DNA of 64,000 nt from Ectocarpus siliculosus (taxonomy: Eukaryota; Sar; Phaeophyceae; Ectocarpales; Ectocarpaceae). Every line of letters starts with the position of its first letter. Within the stretch, counting starts at the first letter, position 1. The DNA lies in assembly GCA_000310025.1 (NCBI GenBank), contig FN649736.1, positions 2,873,247 through 2,937,246 of the forward strand, in the 5' to 3' direction. Shown here in pieces: positions 41,601 through 54,300 of this stretch. Under the pieces are notes generated by a model. That model had not been told where the DNA came from. It did not search any database and was given only the letters and a program-made list of their open reading frames with translations. Made by a program: the position numbers and the translations under genes.

Positions 41601-42330
41601 GCGGCGGGCGACAGGCCTTCGAACAGAGCGACACACCTGGTTGTTTCACTTTCCGGGGAGGGGGGGCAGAGGAGGTAGAGGAAAGGGGGGAATACGAAAA
41701 TGGAGAGCATGGGTGAGACCTGACCCCTAATTCAGCAAACGATGAATTCGTACAATGTCATTTGCTGTGTTTTTCGACTGATGTATCGCAATGCGCGAGC
41801 GATACACGCTGTTGAAACGCTGACGAATAATCCCAGACCCATGCTCCGGAGGTTCTTGAACTCAAGTGCGTAGTGAAACCTACGTAGTCGTAGATCTCGC
41901 GAACCCCATCTATAGACTGATCTCTAAGGCATTGACAAGATGGTTTGAAAGAAAAATCGAATGGATTATTTTATCTCTCCCAGCGACGGAAAAGTTGTCG
42001 ACAAAACAACATGTTTCTTCTGATGCCTGTGCTTACCTGTCTTTCACATTGCTCCCTCCCTCCTGTCCCCGTGATTCGTTGCCGACCTCGTCATCCACCT
42101 CCTTGTTGGCTCCATGTTCGTTTCCTCTGCCGTTCTCGCCGACGCCCGCGTCCTGATCCTCATCGTTGTGGTCGTAGTTGCGCCCGGGACCCTCGGTCGC
42201 GAAGCTGAGGTTGCTGCTGAACAGGGCGAGGAGCATCTCCCACTCCTTTTTTCCTCCCGGCACAAGCAGACCCTTTCCGTTCTCGCTGTTCTCGCTCTCA
42301 CCTTGCCCGTCTGTCCGTCCGTGGCCTTCT

Positions 42331-42362
<32 letters not shown>

Positions 42363-45300
42363 CGCCGCCTCTGCTACCGCTTGAGGCGGGCCTGCGCTGC
42401 TTCGAGCGGTTGGTTTGGGCGTCGTCGTTGACGAAGACGGTGGTGTTGACGGCCTGGCTTTGCTCTCGCTTGCTGGGTGGCTGTGTGTTCTTGAACCCGC
42501 TTCCGCCATTGCCACGGCAGCCTGCGCCAGGGCAAATTGAGGCGCCATCGTATCAGTTGCAATGTTCTTGGTAAGGAACAGCGTCTCACAGCCGGATGGT
42601 CTGGTGGGGCCGGCCACGTACACCCTTTTCGGCTACATCGCCCGAAAGCCGAAGGGGATACTTGGCAGGCGCTTTATGCCGAACGCCCAACCTTTCAGCC
42701 GGTACGTTACACGCAAGCCTGTTCCGCAGTTGTTAAAGCGTGTCGCACCTGGAGAAGCATGCGCCCTTCCGCTGCGTGGACGGATTCTCGCTCCGACTGG
42801 TCCACGAGAAGCACACCGAGGTTGTTCACAGCCGCCGCGGCTCCGGCAGTGCCCTTCCGGCGTCTCTGCCTTATCGCGACCAGGCGTCTCCAGTGCTTCT
42901 CTGCCTCAGCCTTCTCGCTCTCCCGGGTGGCTGCCCGCTGCCTGTTTGTTGATTGTTGATTGTTTTCGTTGTTTTGTGTTCTTAGGGCGTGTGTTTGTGT
43001 CTCTACTGTTTTTCTTCAAACATTTCCGTGTTCCGGTTTGCTCTGTCATTGCGGAACAACCCCGCTTTCCTGCGTGTTTCTCGCCTTCTTTGTTCTATTC
43101 TGTTCGCTTTGCTCGTCTCGACAGACAAGACTTGGCTCACGAGAAGTACGGTGGCGGAAACCGTTCCGTGGGATCTGAAAAGCATGGGGTGGCTGCTACG
43201 GTAAACGCGATAAAACAGAAAAACATGGAGTGAATATTTGAACAGGGCGAGATGTGGTAGCATCGCGTGAGAAGATTATGAAAAAAGGGTTGAAGACGGA
43301 ATGGCGCCCAAAGGAGTTGTCGATAACACTTGTCGAGACGATGAAAACTAAAAGGATTCATAGCAAACATGTCTAACCCAGTCTTCGACGCTCGGCCTAG
43401 TGCTCCCGTACCTGGCGCTGAGCCCTCTTTCGTAGAGGTCCACTTCCTCTTGCATCTTCTCCTCTTCCTTCAGCCGCAGCTTTTCCAGGTGTTTTCTTTC
43501 CCTCTCTTCCTCCTCACGCCTCTGCAGTACGCACCCAGACGTCCAAAGAATCAAGGCAGATAGCAACGTGTGTTTCTTCTCGCTTTGAGAAAGCAGACAT
43601 ATGCTACATATTCAACAGTATAGGTCCTCGTTTCGCTGTTGGGGGCAGCTACTTTTTCAGAATACGCACGCCCGGACGATGCACTGGGATTGTCGACAAA
43701 ACTGCGAGAACGACCGAGACCTCAATGTTGAGGGGGATAGGAACGACAGACGGGTCCTCTCCAGGTGGTGCCCGCCTTCCGGATATCGTTTGTATGAATG
43801 ACACTTCTTGCCCGTACTCCAAAACAAGGGCATACCACCAACTTCTCATGTCGTCGTGGTTGTTCGTCTCAGAGCGCGCGACTCGCCTGGCGGTCCTTGG
43901 CCCGATCGATTTCGTCCAGCGCCACCCTTCGACGAGTCTCGGCTCGCGCCTCGCGGGCCCCTTCTTCGAGACGCCCGGCCATCGGCTCTCCCATGCCCGC
44001 CGGAAGAAGCGAAAATATGGGAAACCCTGTCACCTGAAGCCGCGCTGTAACCTTGATCGGCGGGTCGGAGGTGTGACCGAAGCACCGGAAACGTTTCGCA
44101 GGGGGGTGAGAGAAAGCGGCTACAGGGTGAACTGAAGAGGGAGGAGGATACGAGGAAGAAGTGGCAGGGTGGACCGAACACCCGTCGAGGTCGTAGCGTG
44201 AAAGCTGAGGCTCCTTGAGATTGGATTCGAGGATGAGGCCGCGAGAAATTTCGGGGTGTTCAATATATCTCAGGGGGTCTGACGTCGTGCTTTGTGGTCA
44301 CTGCCTCATAGGGCTACGGACGAGGGGAAAGAAGAACAGGCAAACAATTCACTGGTGTTGTGTGAAGAGCAAATAACACACAGCAGCCATCATTCCCACC
44401 GATGGAGGCACCAAGTTTTCGCAATGGTGCCGGTGATCCCACCTCCCTTCGTCAGAATTTCAACGCCAGATTGCCCCAAACCGAAAGGGTACCATTGCCG
44501 AAACGGACGTTATGGATCTCGAGGACGTCCCTGGGGCCTATCGCGCCTGTTTTCGTACCCTCATGGCTGTGGAGCGTTTGCGCAACGGAAGCCGGTCTAG
44601 GGGGATGCGATTTCTCGCACAACTACGACACCTCTTATGGCCAACCTCAGCTGACATCTGGACGTCAAAAAGTATCTCGCTGACTGTGCCGCCAACCATG
44701 ACGAGTAAGCCTTCTTGTTGACATCGTTACACGACATCGTACCTTTCGGGTACCGAGTCCTAGTGTAGCCACTCCTTCTAGACGGGCGCGAGCGGCGTCG
44801 TAGGCCCTCAGCCCCCTGGCGATTGCCGTAGCAGTGGCAGCCTAATCGGACAAGGGACGGTTCGTTGTACACCAAGTGATGGAAACCCAACCATCCATGT
44901 TTCGATCAGGTTTTGGTTTGGCTCACTACTGTAAAACGTTGTTATTCCTCGTTCGATTAATAACTGGCAATGCTGAGTATCTAAAGATGGCCGGGAGGGG
45001 CGGAAGCTCGGTCACCTCGGGATGCCACGGATGGTTTGGTCGATTTGGAGGACGAGAGGAGACCTCGAGTTGAATCTTGGGGCAAAATGAGATGACTTGT
45101 GAACAGGAGTTTTGGGGAGCTGACTGCTACTTGCCACAAGGTATTGCCGAAGCTGAAAATGCACCTTGGCAGTTCGTGTCCCACATTCCCGTGACAAGAA
45201 AGTCGTTCGTGAAACGAGGGAGTGAACCCTGCCCTGCAGCAGGTAAGTGCACGACGCCGACTACCACACTTCCTGGGACGCTACTTGATGTATCCTTTTT

Positions 45301-48300
45301 CTCCCGAGACAGGAAAAGCACACACTACAGTAAGGCTAGCCTAAACATGCATCGTTTCTCGAAGGCCTTGGCGCACTTTCTTTCCAATGGTGCCCAGACT
45401 CTCACTGGTGGTATCGCCAACAACCGTGTGGTGTTAGTGTTGTGAAAGAAAAACTGCGAGACCTGCGACGGGACCCACCATACCGACGTTTACCTGCAGG
45501 CGCTCGTCTATCCCTCTCGCTTTCTCCTCGACTATCTCGAGCTCCTTCCACATGTCTTCTTCGATCTGAGGGGGGCGAGGTGTAGCAGGAAATTGTGACC
45601 TTTGTATTTCTCGAGAGCAAACCCATGGAATTCACTGACAATGTTGCATCGATCTGCGACAACCGCTGACTGTTTTTGGTCAAGTGCGGGGGAGGGGGAA
45701 CGAACCTTCGACGGGAGGCCAGAGGCGAGCATCGCCTTTAGCGCTTTGGCCTTTTCCAGGGCCGCCTTCATGTCTCCCAAAGCACCCTCTTCCACGAACA
45801 CGTCCTCCAGGTCTGGGACACCTTCTCGTTCGATTTCGTCTTCGTTTCCGTGTGTCTGTTCAGGGGGACGGTGACACATCGTGTGCTTACATCGTCGGTA
45901 TCACTTTCGCGGTTGTCGTTCATGTTGCATGGATATTTTCGTCATGGTAGTTATTGTTGTGGCGTGTAGTAGAATTTTGGTGGGTATTTTGCTCGTGAAG
46001 GCTGCGATATAGGATAACCGCAGGTTACGACATATTCAAGCGCATGTCGCGTATACGTATGAGCGACGGTGCGTGTACAGCACATTCCCAATCATGGAAG
46101 CAAAACGGTTTCGTTTAGAACCTCACCGCACATAGCGGGCAGTTGGAATTAGTGCTACGAAATCCACGTCCAACAAACGTCTGAATCGAAGCTTATTCGC
46201 TTTCAGACGGGTACGCCGTTCAGAACGAACGCCCCGCCCTTTAATCCCAACCCTTCTCGGTGCTAACACACTGTGAGGTTGCTTTGACAGCAGGAAAATG
46301 TTTTTTTTTTATTTCCTCTTGCCATGCTCGGTGTTGGCGGGAAGAACGCTGTGACCGAGTGTCGGGTACGCCTACTGCGATTGCGGTCCATGGATGCCTC
46401 CCCCTTCCCCGCACCTGCACGCTCTCGGTACCCCCTCCTTCTTCGCGTACCCCGTCCATCTGTGCCCGCTCCCGGCCGTCCACGCCCCCCTTCCCTCTCC
46501 CTCTTCCCCCCCTTCCTTCTTCACCTCCCGTCTTGCTGCCGTTTTCTTTGTGGCTTTCTTCCTCGCTGACCCCCAAGTACTGCGCCAGGTCCTTCGCGTT
46601 ATTCCTCTCAGTGGTGTGCAGTCGTCGCGTTGTGCTACCATCAGCACCGCCGCCTGTGCCGCCTCTGCCAACATCTCCGCTGCCGCCGCCACCGTCTCCT
46701 CTCCCGCCGCGACCGCCACCGCCGGTCTTGTTGCTGCCAGAAGGCTCGGAAGAAGGTGCCATGGTCACGTTTCTAAGGCGACCGCCATCCCCACCATCGC
46801 CACCCGCGGTGTCTGCAGTCACAGTCGTTGAAGATTTCGTTCGGGGTGGGGTAGTCAGGCCGATGGACATGGTCTCGGTGTTGCTACCTCTCGGTCCTGC
46901 ACCCCTCCTGTCCTGCTCATGCACTCTTCCTCCGAACGTTGTTGGCGTCGTGCCACGAGGGCGGGCGCGATGTCTGCGTGTGCCTCCTCGGTTGCCGCTC
47001 CTGTTACTGCCGTTTCCACTGCCGTTGTTGTGGTCGCTGTCACTCTCGCTTCCCCCGTCGAAGAGGCCGGCGGCAACGAATGAAGGCATGTCGCCACCAG
47101 GTTCGTACCATCCCGAAGGCGTACTTGCCCACCTCTCCCCAAACGCAGCGGCGGCGGCGTCTCTGAAGCTTGGGATCACCTTCAGGTGGGAAGTGCAGTG
47201 TGCAGTGGTGACACCGAGTTAATTATGTGTAGCGATGACAAGTTTTCGACCACAAGGTGGCGTTCCGTGATGGTGGAAGGCATAACGTATCCTGGGTCAG
47301 GATCGTTTTTTCATCCTAATTGAGTACCACGATTTACCCTGTTGCCCCTGGATTGCCCGAAAATGGCGTGGTGGCAGCTAGTGAAATGAATGAATTGACA
47401 TCAATACGAGTAACGTTCCCGGTCAGGTAGGACCAACTTTGTGTATTCAGTCATCCATCCACTCCATTGGACCACGGCTTTTTGTTGCATACGGAGTATA
47501 ATATCTGACATAATTTCTTCCGAGATAGACTGCAGTAGATGTATCTTTCAGCGCAAAATGGTTTCTCGATTCATCGATATCAACAGCGGCGAAGGGATTT
47601 GTATCCGCCGCACACCAAAGGTGGGCGGGTTATTGGCGCCATACTCACCCCCTCATCCCCATCGGCCAACCACTTTTGTATCTCTTCCACAGCTCTCGAA
47701 GCCCATCCAGGGCTCAACAACCACTCCTTCAGTCGCCTTTATGGCAACGAGCGACCCCAGATAACCACAGAAGTTGGAGAGATGAGCAACCCAAGGGCAG
47801 CGGGTGAGAAGTGGAAGGACCGTCTCAATAGGAGAAGAAGTCGAGATCATATCATTCATTTTCTCATTCTACATAGTTTGAAACTATTGACGACGCGTGG
47901 TTCCTAGAGCCTAGAAACGCCTGAGAAGTTCCACGTACACAAGCATTGCATCGCGCTCACCCCCAACCGTTTGAAGTCGACCAATCAGCGCATGCCTGTC
48001 CAGCTCGTTCACGTACCAACCTGCCTAAGTAACACACCAACACAAATACAGTGCACCCGGAACACCCCAAGACGAACAGCAATGGAAACGTAGCCTCTCC
48101 TTCTCTCACGAGCTACCGAAACAATCAATTACAACAGTTCATTGCCAACATGACCGTATCCCTTTTTGTCTCAGAAAGTAAACGGGGGCGTACTTACACG
48201 TCTCCATCTGCGGGCGCCAGCCAGTCAGCGATGCTTTCCCCAGAGCAATCCAGGTGCGAATCCACTGCAAACCTTAGCAAAAACGACAGGGCCTTTTCAG

Positions 48301-51300
48301 CGCGGCCTAGCTGAGGGTGCTCCTCTATGGTCATGTCTTCTAGTCGCTCGGCGGCAAGGGCGTCGACTTGTCCCACGGCGGATACCTTCACCCCCAACAG
48401 TGAATTAAGCGAAGCAACCTGACCGCATGGGGGCGTGGCGTGATGGGATTCAATACCTATCTCGTCATCTGTGGCCAACACTTTTTTGTCAGAAAATTGA
48501 GAGCAGCTTTGTGGTGTAGAAATGGACAGAACGGATAACCCGGTAGGTATGTTCTAGTTTGCATCTGTACGCCTACGAAAGAGATACGTCATCTGCGCCG
48601 CATCTCTCGTGAAGTAAACTATCATATTTTGATGTTTTGCGCATCACAGAAGCAGGTTGTTTTCGAAACCAAGTACTGGTGCGTTTGGAGGATGTCCAAG
48701 AACGAACAGCTGCACGAACGTGAAACGGTGGGGGTTACACCCACGCCAGATGATGCGGTTACAGGCGGCGGAGAGCCGACGAAAAACAGAGTGGCTTCGA
48801 TGCCTCGGTTACGAGCGGTCAACTAGGAAATACGTGAATCTGACAGAGGCACGACCCCTCTTTCTTGACAAATGGGGCTTGCAAATCACTTCTGTAGGAG
48901 CCGAGGGCAGAAGACGTGGTCCGAAATCCCGCTCTTCGGCCACGGAGTAGTGGAAAATACTCACCCCGCTGGCCTCGATATCGTCCCCTAGGCGACCGAA
49001 GTCCCGGTAGAAGGCTACGAGCCCATCCTCCGTCACGTAGCCTTGTCTGTCCGTCTTGACTCCCATTTCCTGGTCGTTTGTTTTTGGGTGAACGGGCCGA
49101 CGTATGGTATGGTGGACACGACTGGCACGCTCCGAAATGAACAGCGACCGAGCTCTCATTGGCCGGGTTTTACGTATGGGATGGGCTAGTAAGTGGGATA
49201 GGGCGGAACTACGCAGCATCGGCATGGCGACAGTAAGCTTTGAAGGGATGTGATATAGCCGGCATAACGCAATGGACGAGCCGACCTCAACCGGAACGGC
49301 TTGGTTGGACGCATTCAAAGCCATGAGTGGCCTCATCCCCGTTCGTGCAGTTGTCACTTCCAAGGTGTTCAAAATACCAGACTACACAGTCTATGCCGCA
49401 GGAACGCCCGTTCTATTTCACGTAGACGCATTTTCGCAAGTCTCCTTCATCTTCCGTCGGAAACTAGTCGCGGACATGGGCCTTGGGCGTATATGGGAAT
49501 AGTTGGACGGGCCCACCCGCCGAAGAACAGGACAAACCATACAACAAACCAGTCGCCCCTTCACATAACTTCGACGTTGGGGGACACTCGACATGTTCCT
49601 AACCTTCCTTAATCGCATGCTGGCTTGCTTATTGCGGGACCAACTCAGCGTTCTGAGTGCTACTCACCTTGAGGGTGTGGAGGTAGTCGAGTTCAGTGGG
49701 CATCGCGCCATGCGTGGCCCGCATCCCCATCCGCCGCAGCATTCCTACCATCTCCGAGTAGCTCAAGCCTCCATCGAGATCCTGCGTCCGAGGAAGGCAA
49801 AGATTTTGTGTTGTTTCCAAGGGTGAAAGAATAATCACGGATGAAACCACGGGAGGTGTGATGTCCCATCGCGCTCAGCGAGACCGTTCGGTTTCGATAG
49901 CTCTGTCCGCCTGCGACCATAACCTACCGTTTTCATCCCGCAACCTAACGCGTTCTCCTATCCCGACTCCCTGAGATCTCTATCGAAGCACGTCATATCC
50001 CACTTTTCTTCAAATTGCCCCTTTCTCGGTGGGATATATGTCCAACGTTGGTGCCTGATGTCCTACGACCATAGGATAATTACCGAGTGGGAACAAACTG
50101 TGTCCCGCCCCTCATCGTTACTGCCCTGTTTTCCATAAGCTTTCCTGCCAGTCCACCCGCGTCTCTAACTCTGCGCGTGCATTAATTCACGAATCAGATG
50201 GACCCCGCGTCGTAGGCATGCACTCATCTTTGGTTTCCACGTAAACCACGCTCCGTTCTGCTCTCGGCTGACAGCGCTCGGTGGTGTTCAGATGCAATCC
50301 CCCCCCTCCCGCCCCTCCTTTCCATCAACACAGCCAATTTTTTCGCTACACCAAACGCACGGTTTCCTATCCAACAAAAGAAATGCAACAAGTTTTTCCG
50401 TGTCCCGTCCGGAACGACCCGCTTCCTTTGCAACAGCAACAGCTCTTTGTTTCATGGTTTCGAAGTCTCGACTAACCAGGGCGGGCGCCCTGCTTCACAG
50501 GCACGCACTTCATTACCGCGTGCCGATCCGACCACATGAACTCGCCCCAGCTGCTCGCGACCGGCTTTAGCACTTGCTGTGTTCATGTCATTGTTCGAGG
50601 GTCAAACATCTATTCATATCCACATGAGAGTATCCAATGACTACCTTGGGTACACCTCTGTGTTCTACTTCCTTTGCACGTCCTTCAATACAGGAGTACG
50701 CACCTTGTCGGCCGCTCGGAACAACATTCTGGCCGCCCTCTCCCCGAACTTGCTTAGCGCCCCGCCCCCCGCCGCGCCCTTGATCCTCCCCTCCAAGGCC
50801 CTTGTAACCCTGGCCGAAAGATCGGCGAGAGTGCCGACCTCGCTCAAGCCATGCTTGGCGAGGACGGGGCGAAGTCGGTCGAAGCTCATGGACGGCACTT
50901 GCTCCAGGAGTTCTGAAGCTCGCTCGATCTCTTCTAGAACCTCCCTGATTTAGTAGGTGTGCGCATGGAAGAGACGAAAACATAGAAGGTTAACGGGGTT
51001 CGACAGACGGGGTTCGACAGGGGATGATGGTGAAACCAGTGCTTGAGCAAATTGGACGTAACTTCGACGCACCCTAAGATGGCCATAACGTCCTTCTCGG
51101 AATGGTCTCGTGGTTTCAACAGCGGAAGCATATGGTAGAACAGGCGGGAGTCACCCTCAACGGTTTGCATGTGTGATGTCTTGTTTGCTGAGATCGTTCC
51201 CCGTGTGAAACTGGCGCTCTACTCCCCGACAACAAAGTGAAAGCTACGAAAAACAAAGCACACAAACAGAACGCTTCTGGAGAGCACGTGCGCCGAAGGA

Positions 51301-54300
51301 AGACAATGTAAAACAAACGCTCACTCCCGTCACTCCCGTCACTCCCGATGGGTGCGGCATGTTATTTGGTGCGCCTTACCTGGCATACGCTCTTGGGTCG
51401 ATTGAGTCGTTCGGCAGCTCTTCCTCTTGAGGGCCGTACAATCTGCAGGGGTTATGGAAGGGGGCCATTGGGCATTGGACCCAGGGTTGATTTTCGCAGG
51501 GGAGTGAGACAGTTGGAAGAAAAATCACAATCTGTTCAGGTCAGCGACTGTGTCCGTTTTCCCATGAACGTTCGTCGGGGATCTCTTTGACACGTCGCAC
51601 ACACATACGGACTGTCCGCGTGCATCAGAAATCAACCGTAAGCCTCTGTTCAAGGATTGGCGACATCATTGCGCCACCTTGAGCATGCAGGATAGATGCA
51701 CACGGAACTTCCGTGAGTTAAAGCTTCGGAGAAGGGCATGAATGACACTGAAAGAACGAAACCTGTCGTGGGGTAAGTTCAGTAAGTGAAGATTGTGAGA
51801 CATGTCATTTACCGCAAAAGAATCAATTCACCTTTCATTCTTGCCTATCCCACGGTGGCTACGTTGACTACAAGGGCTACGCGAAAGCTCCGACAGTGAT
51901 AAGTAATCCAGATTTTAACCAAAATGTATCGCATATGGTCTTGTCAACTGGAGATTCTGAAAACTCGTCGACGAATTGAAACTGTTCTAGGACATGTCCT
52001 ACACCCAACGTCCGAATCGGCGGAATAGTGTGCAGGAAACATAGAAAGTAGCGATCGTTTCAATACGTTGCTACTGAAGCAACAACACCCGTCTCTCCTA
52101 ACGCACGAAGTCCGCACGTACCTCCGTTTGAAGTTTTTCCACGGGTCCATGAAGTCTAGCACCTCTCCCATCGAAGCTGTCATTTCCAGCTTTTCCGACC
52201 GTGCGTAAAACATGTTTCAGCACAGCACCCAGTCACCATTAGCGCTCGCGTCAGCAACAACTAGATGAGGAACAGCAAGATGGTGATGGTTGCTTTCGGG
52301 GTTGTTCAGAGCACGAACAAAAACATATGCGTCGCGGACACAGACAAAACAGTAAATAGGATAGGCAGTATTCAAACCGGGGCATATCCGCCCACATGTA
52401 TGTCTGGAACACGTCCTGAACCATTCTCGATATTTGTCTCAAGTTACTCTATCCACCCCAACTGGTTTAGCAGAATCTTGCTATTCTCCATAGTTCTTCG
52501 AACAGTATCACGTCTTCTTCTTGTCCTTTTGGCACCCTCCCTACCACCCTTCACGCAAATGCTCTCACGAATTCCACATCTGACTTCTGCGTAGCGAACT
52601 GCACCAGGTGTGCGAAGAGCAAGCGTTACCATGATGGAAGCTCCCGCTGGGTAGGGCTATACCTGCACAGTGAGCTTGTACACTAAATCCGCCAACGGGT
52701 GATGGACTGTCGCCGACTGGTCGTCCGAGCCCTGAATCGTTACCATTCAAGGAATGGCATGTCGAAGGGCAAAGGTGGAAAAAGTAGGTAACAGGTGAGA
52801 TTGTTTGAGGCCAAAGGTCGGTCAAAAGGGAGCGCAAAAAAACAAACCACAGGGGTCAAGGAAGAAACAATGCTGGAAACAAAACTGCAACACAAGCACA
52901 AAGAGTAGCATCAATGGTTGAACCACATCTTTGGCTGGAAAAAACGATTTTTCGGTGCCCATGTGCATTCAGAGGTCACTACCGGTTGCGTCCCTTCTCC
53001 CCAGCAACAGCTGGTGTTCGCATCCATCCCGAGCTGTTTCACACCATCCACAAACCTCTGGCGTCACAGGGAGAAGAGGTTCAAGATCTACGACTTTGTT
53101 CGCCGCATGCACTTTTCTTCGCGATTACGTCTGAAATCCACGCAAGTAGACTGTAAGACAAGTACCTCGTTACGTTCCGTCTTGGGGCGGGCAGTCATTT
53201 CAAAGGGGTCCCTTTCCCAGAAAAAGGCCACCCTGAGCACGCGCCGCGCCCCTCGACTCGTCGTCGAAGCGCCTACACCTCCGCGTGGGCTGACATTCGA
53301 CGAAGCTGCCGCCGCCGCGGCCCCTATAGGATGAACGCCCGAAACGTGAGCGAAATGCTAAGTTGGAAAAACGGCCAAAGCTCTTTCACTTTGTGGTTCT
53401 ATCGAAGGCACGGTGATTGCGGACAGTACAGTATCGTTGAGCGATACCTCTCTGTTCCTGCGCTTGTATTCCGTGAATTGGTTTTGCGGTGGGGGTTTGT
53501 GCGTATTCCATGCAAGCATTCTCCCCTCTAACGGACAAATTTGTTCGTTTGTTGAGGAAATTTCCTCGATAACCCATCGGTTTTGCCGCTGATGCTATGG
53601 AGGTGCTGGGTAGAATGGAGGCCGTGAATGAACTCAACACGACAACAGAGGTGGTAGATGGGTTCTCTGGGGTGGACAACGAGCGCTTGGTGTGCGGTGT
53701 GCTCATGACTGGTCATAGCGTCCGTTGAAGTAACGTGCCAGATTGTAACGACTCCGACCGCTCTCGTGACGTATTGCGTACAATCTCCCGTTCGTGCAGT
53801 GAGATATGTAGCTGCCGCGTCGCCCAGCAACACCACTTCGCTGCCGTTGCCAGTATCGTCGTTCTTCGCACGGGCGCTCCGCTCGTCCGTATTAAGGACA
53901 TCGCTCTCTGGCGCGTGGTAAACCACCTACCCGCCGACTAGGGTAAACATTTTCCTCGTCGAACAATGCCCTAGTTCTGTCTACCTGTTGTGGTTGTTGT
54001 CGGCTTGGAGCCACGGCCCACGGGCTGGCGAGGGGATCGAGGAGTTGCGGCCCCGGCCCCAGCAAAGGTTTTCGGGGAGTTGTTGCCGTAGCGGATGCGA
54101 ACGACCGAGACGAGAACATCGGTGAATCCGAGCTCGTTTCGGTAGTCCTTGGTTGTCGTTGCCGTATTTGAATCCGGTAGCGTTGGGGCGGGAGGGGGGC
54201 GACGATTGAGGTGTGGAATAGATATATCGTTGAAAGTTCTCCATACTCAGCGCGCACGGCGCACCCCTGTGAAGAAGCTCGTCCCCTCGTGACAGGCCCG

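Noticed and set aside
42522-42600. Upstream extension of exon 42521-42037 to an acceptor at 42601
   Set aside because: It would join directly to exon 43521-43412 in phase, but it skips exon 42941-42749, which has good splice sites and coiled-coil sequence and joins in phase only to the 42521 start.
46260-47222. Plus-strand 320-codon Pro/Ser/Leu-rich frame
   Set aside because: It is antisense to exon 47179-46415 of the EF-hand gene, whose minus-strand reading joins in phase to exons on both sides.
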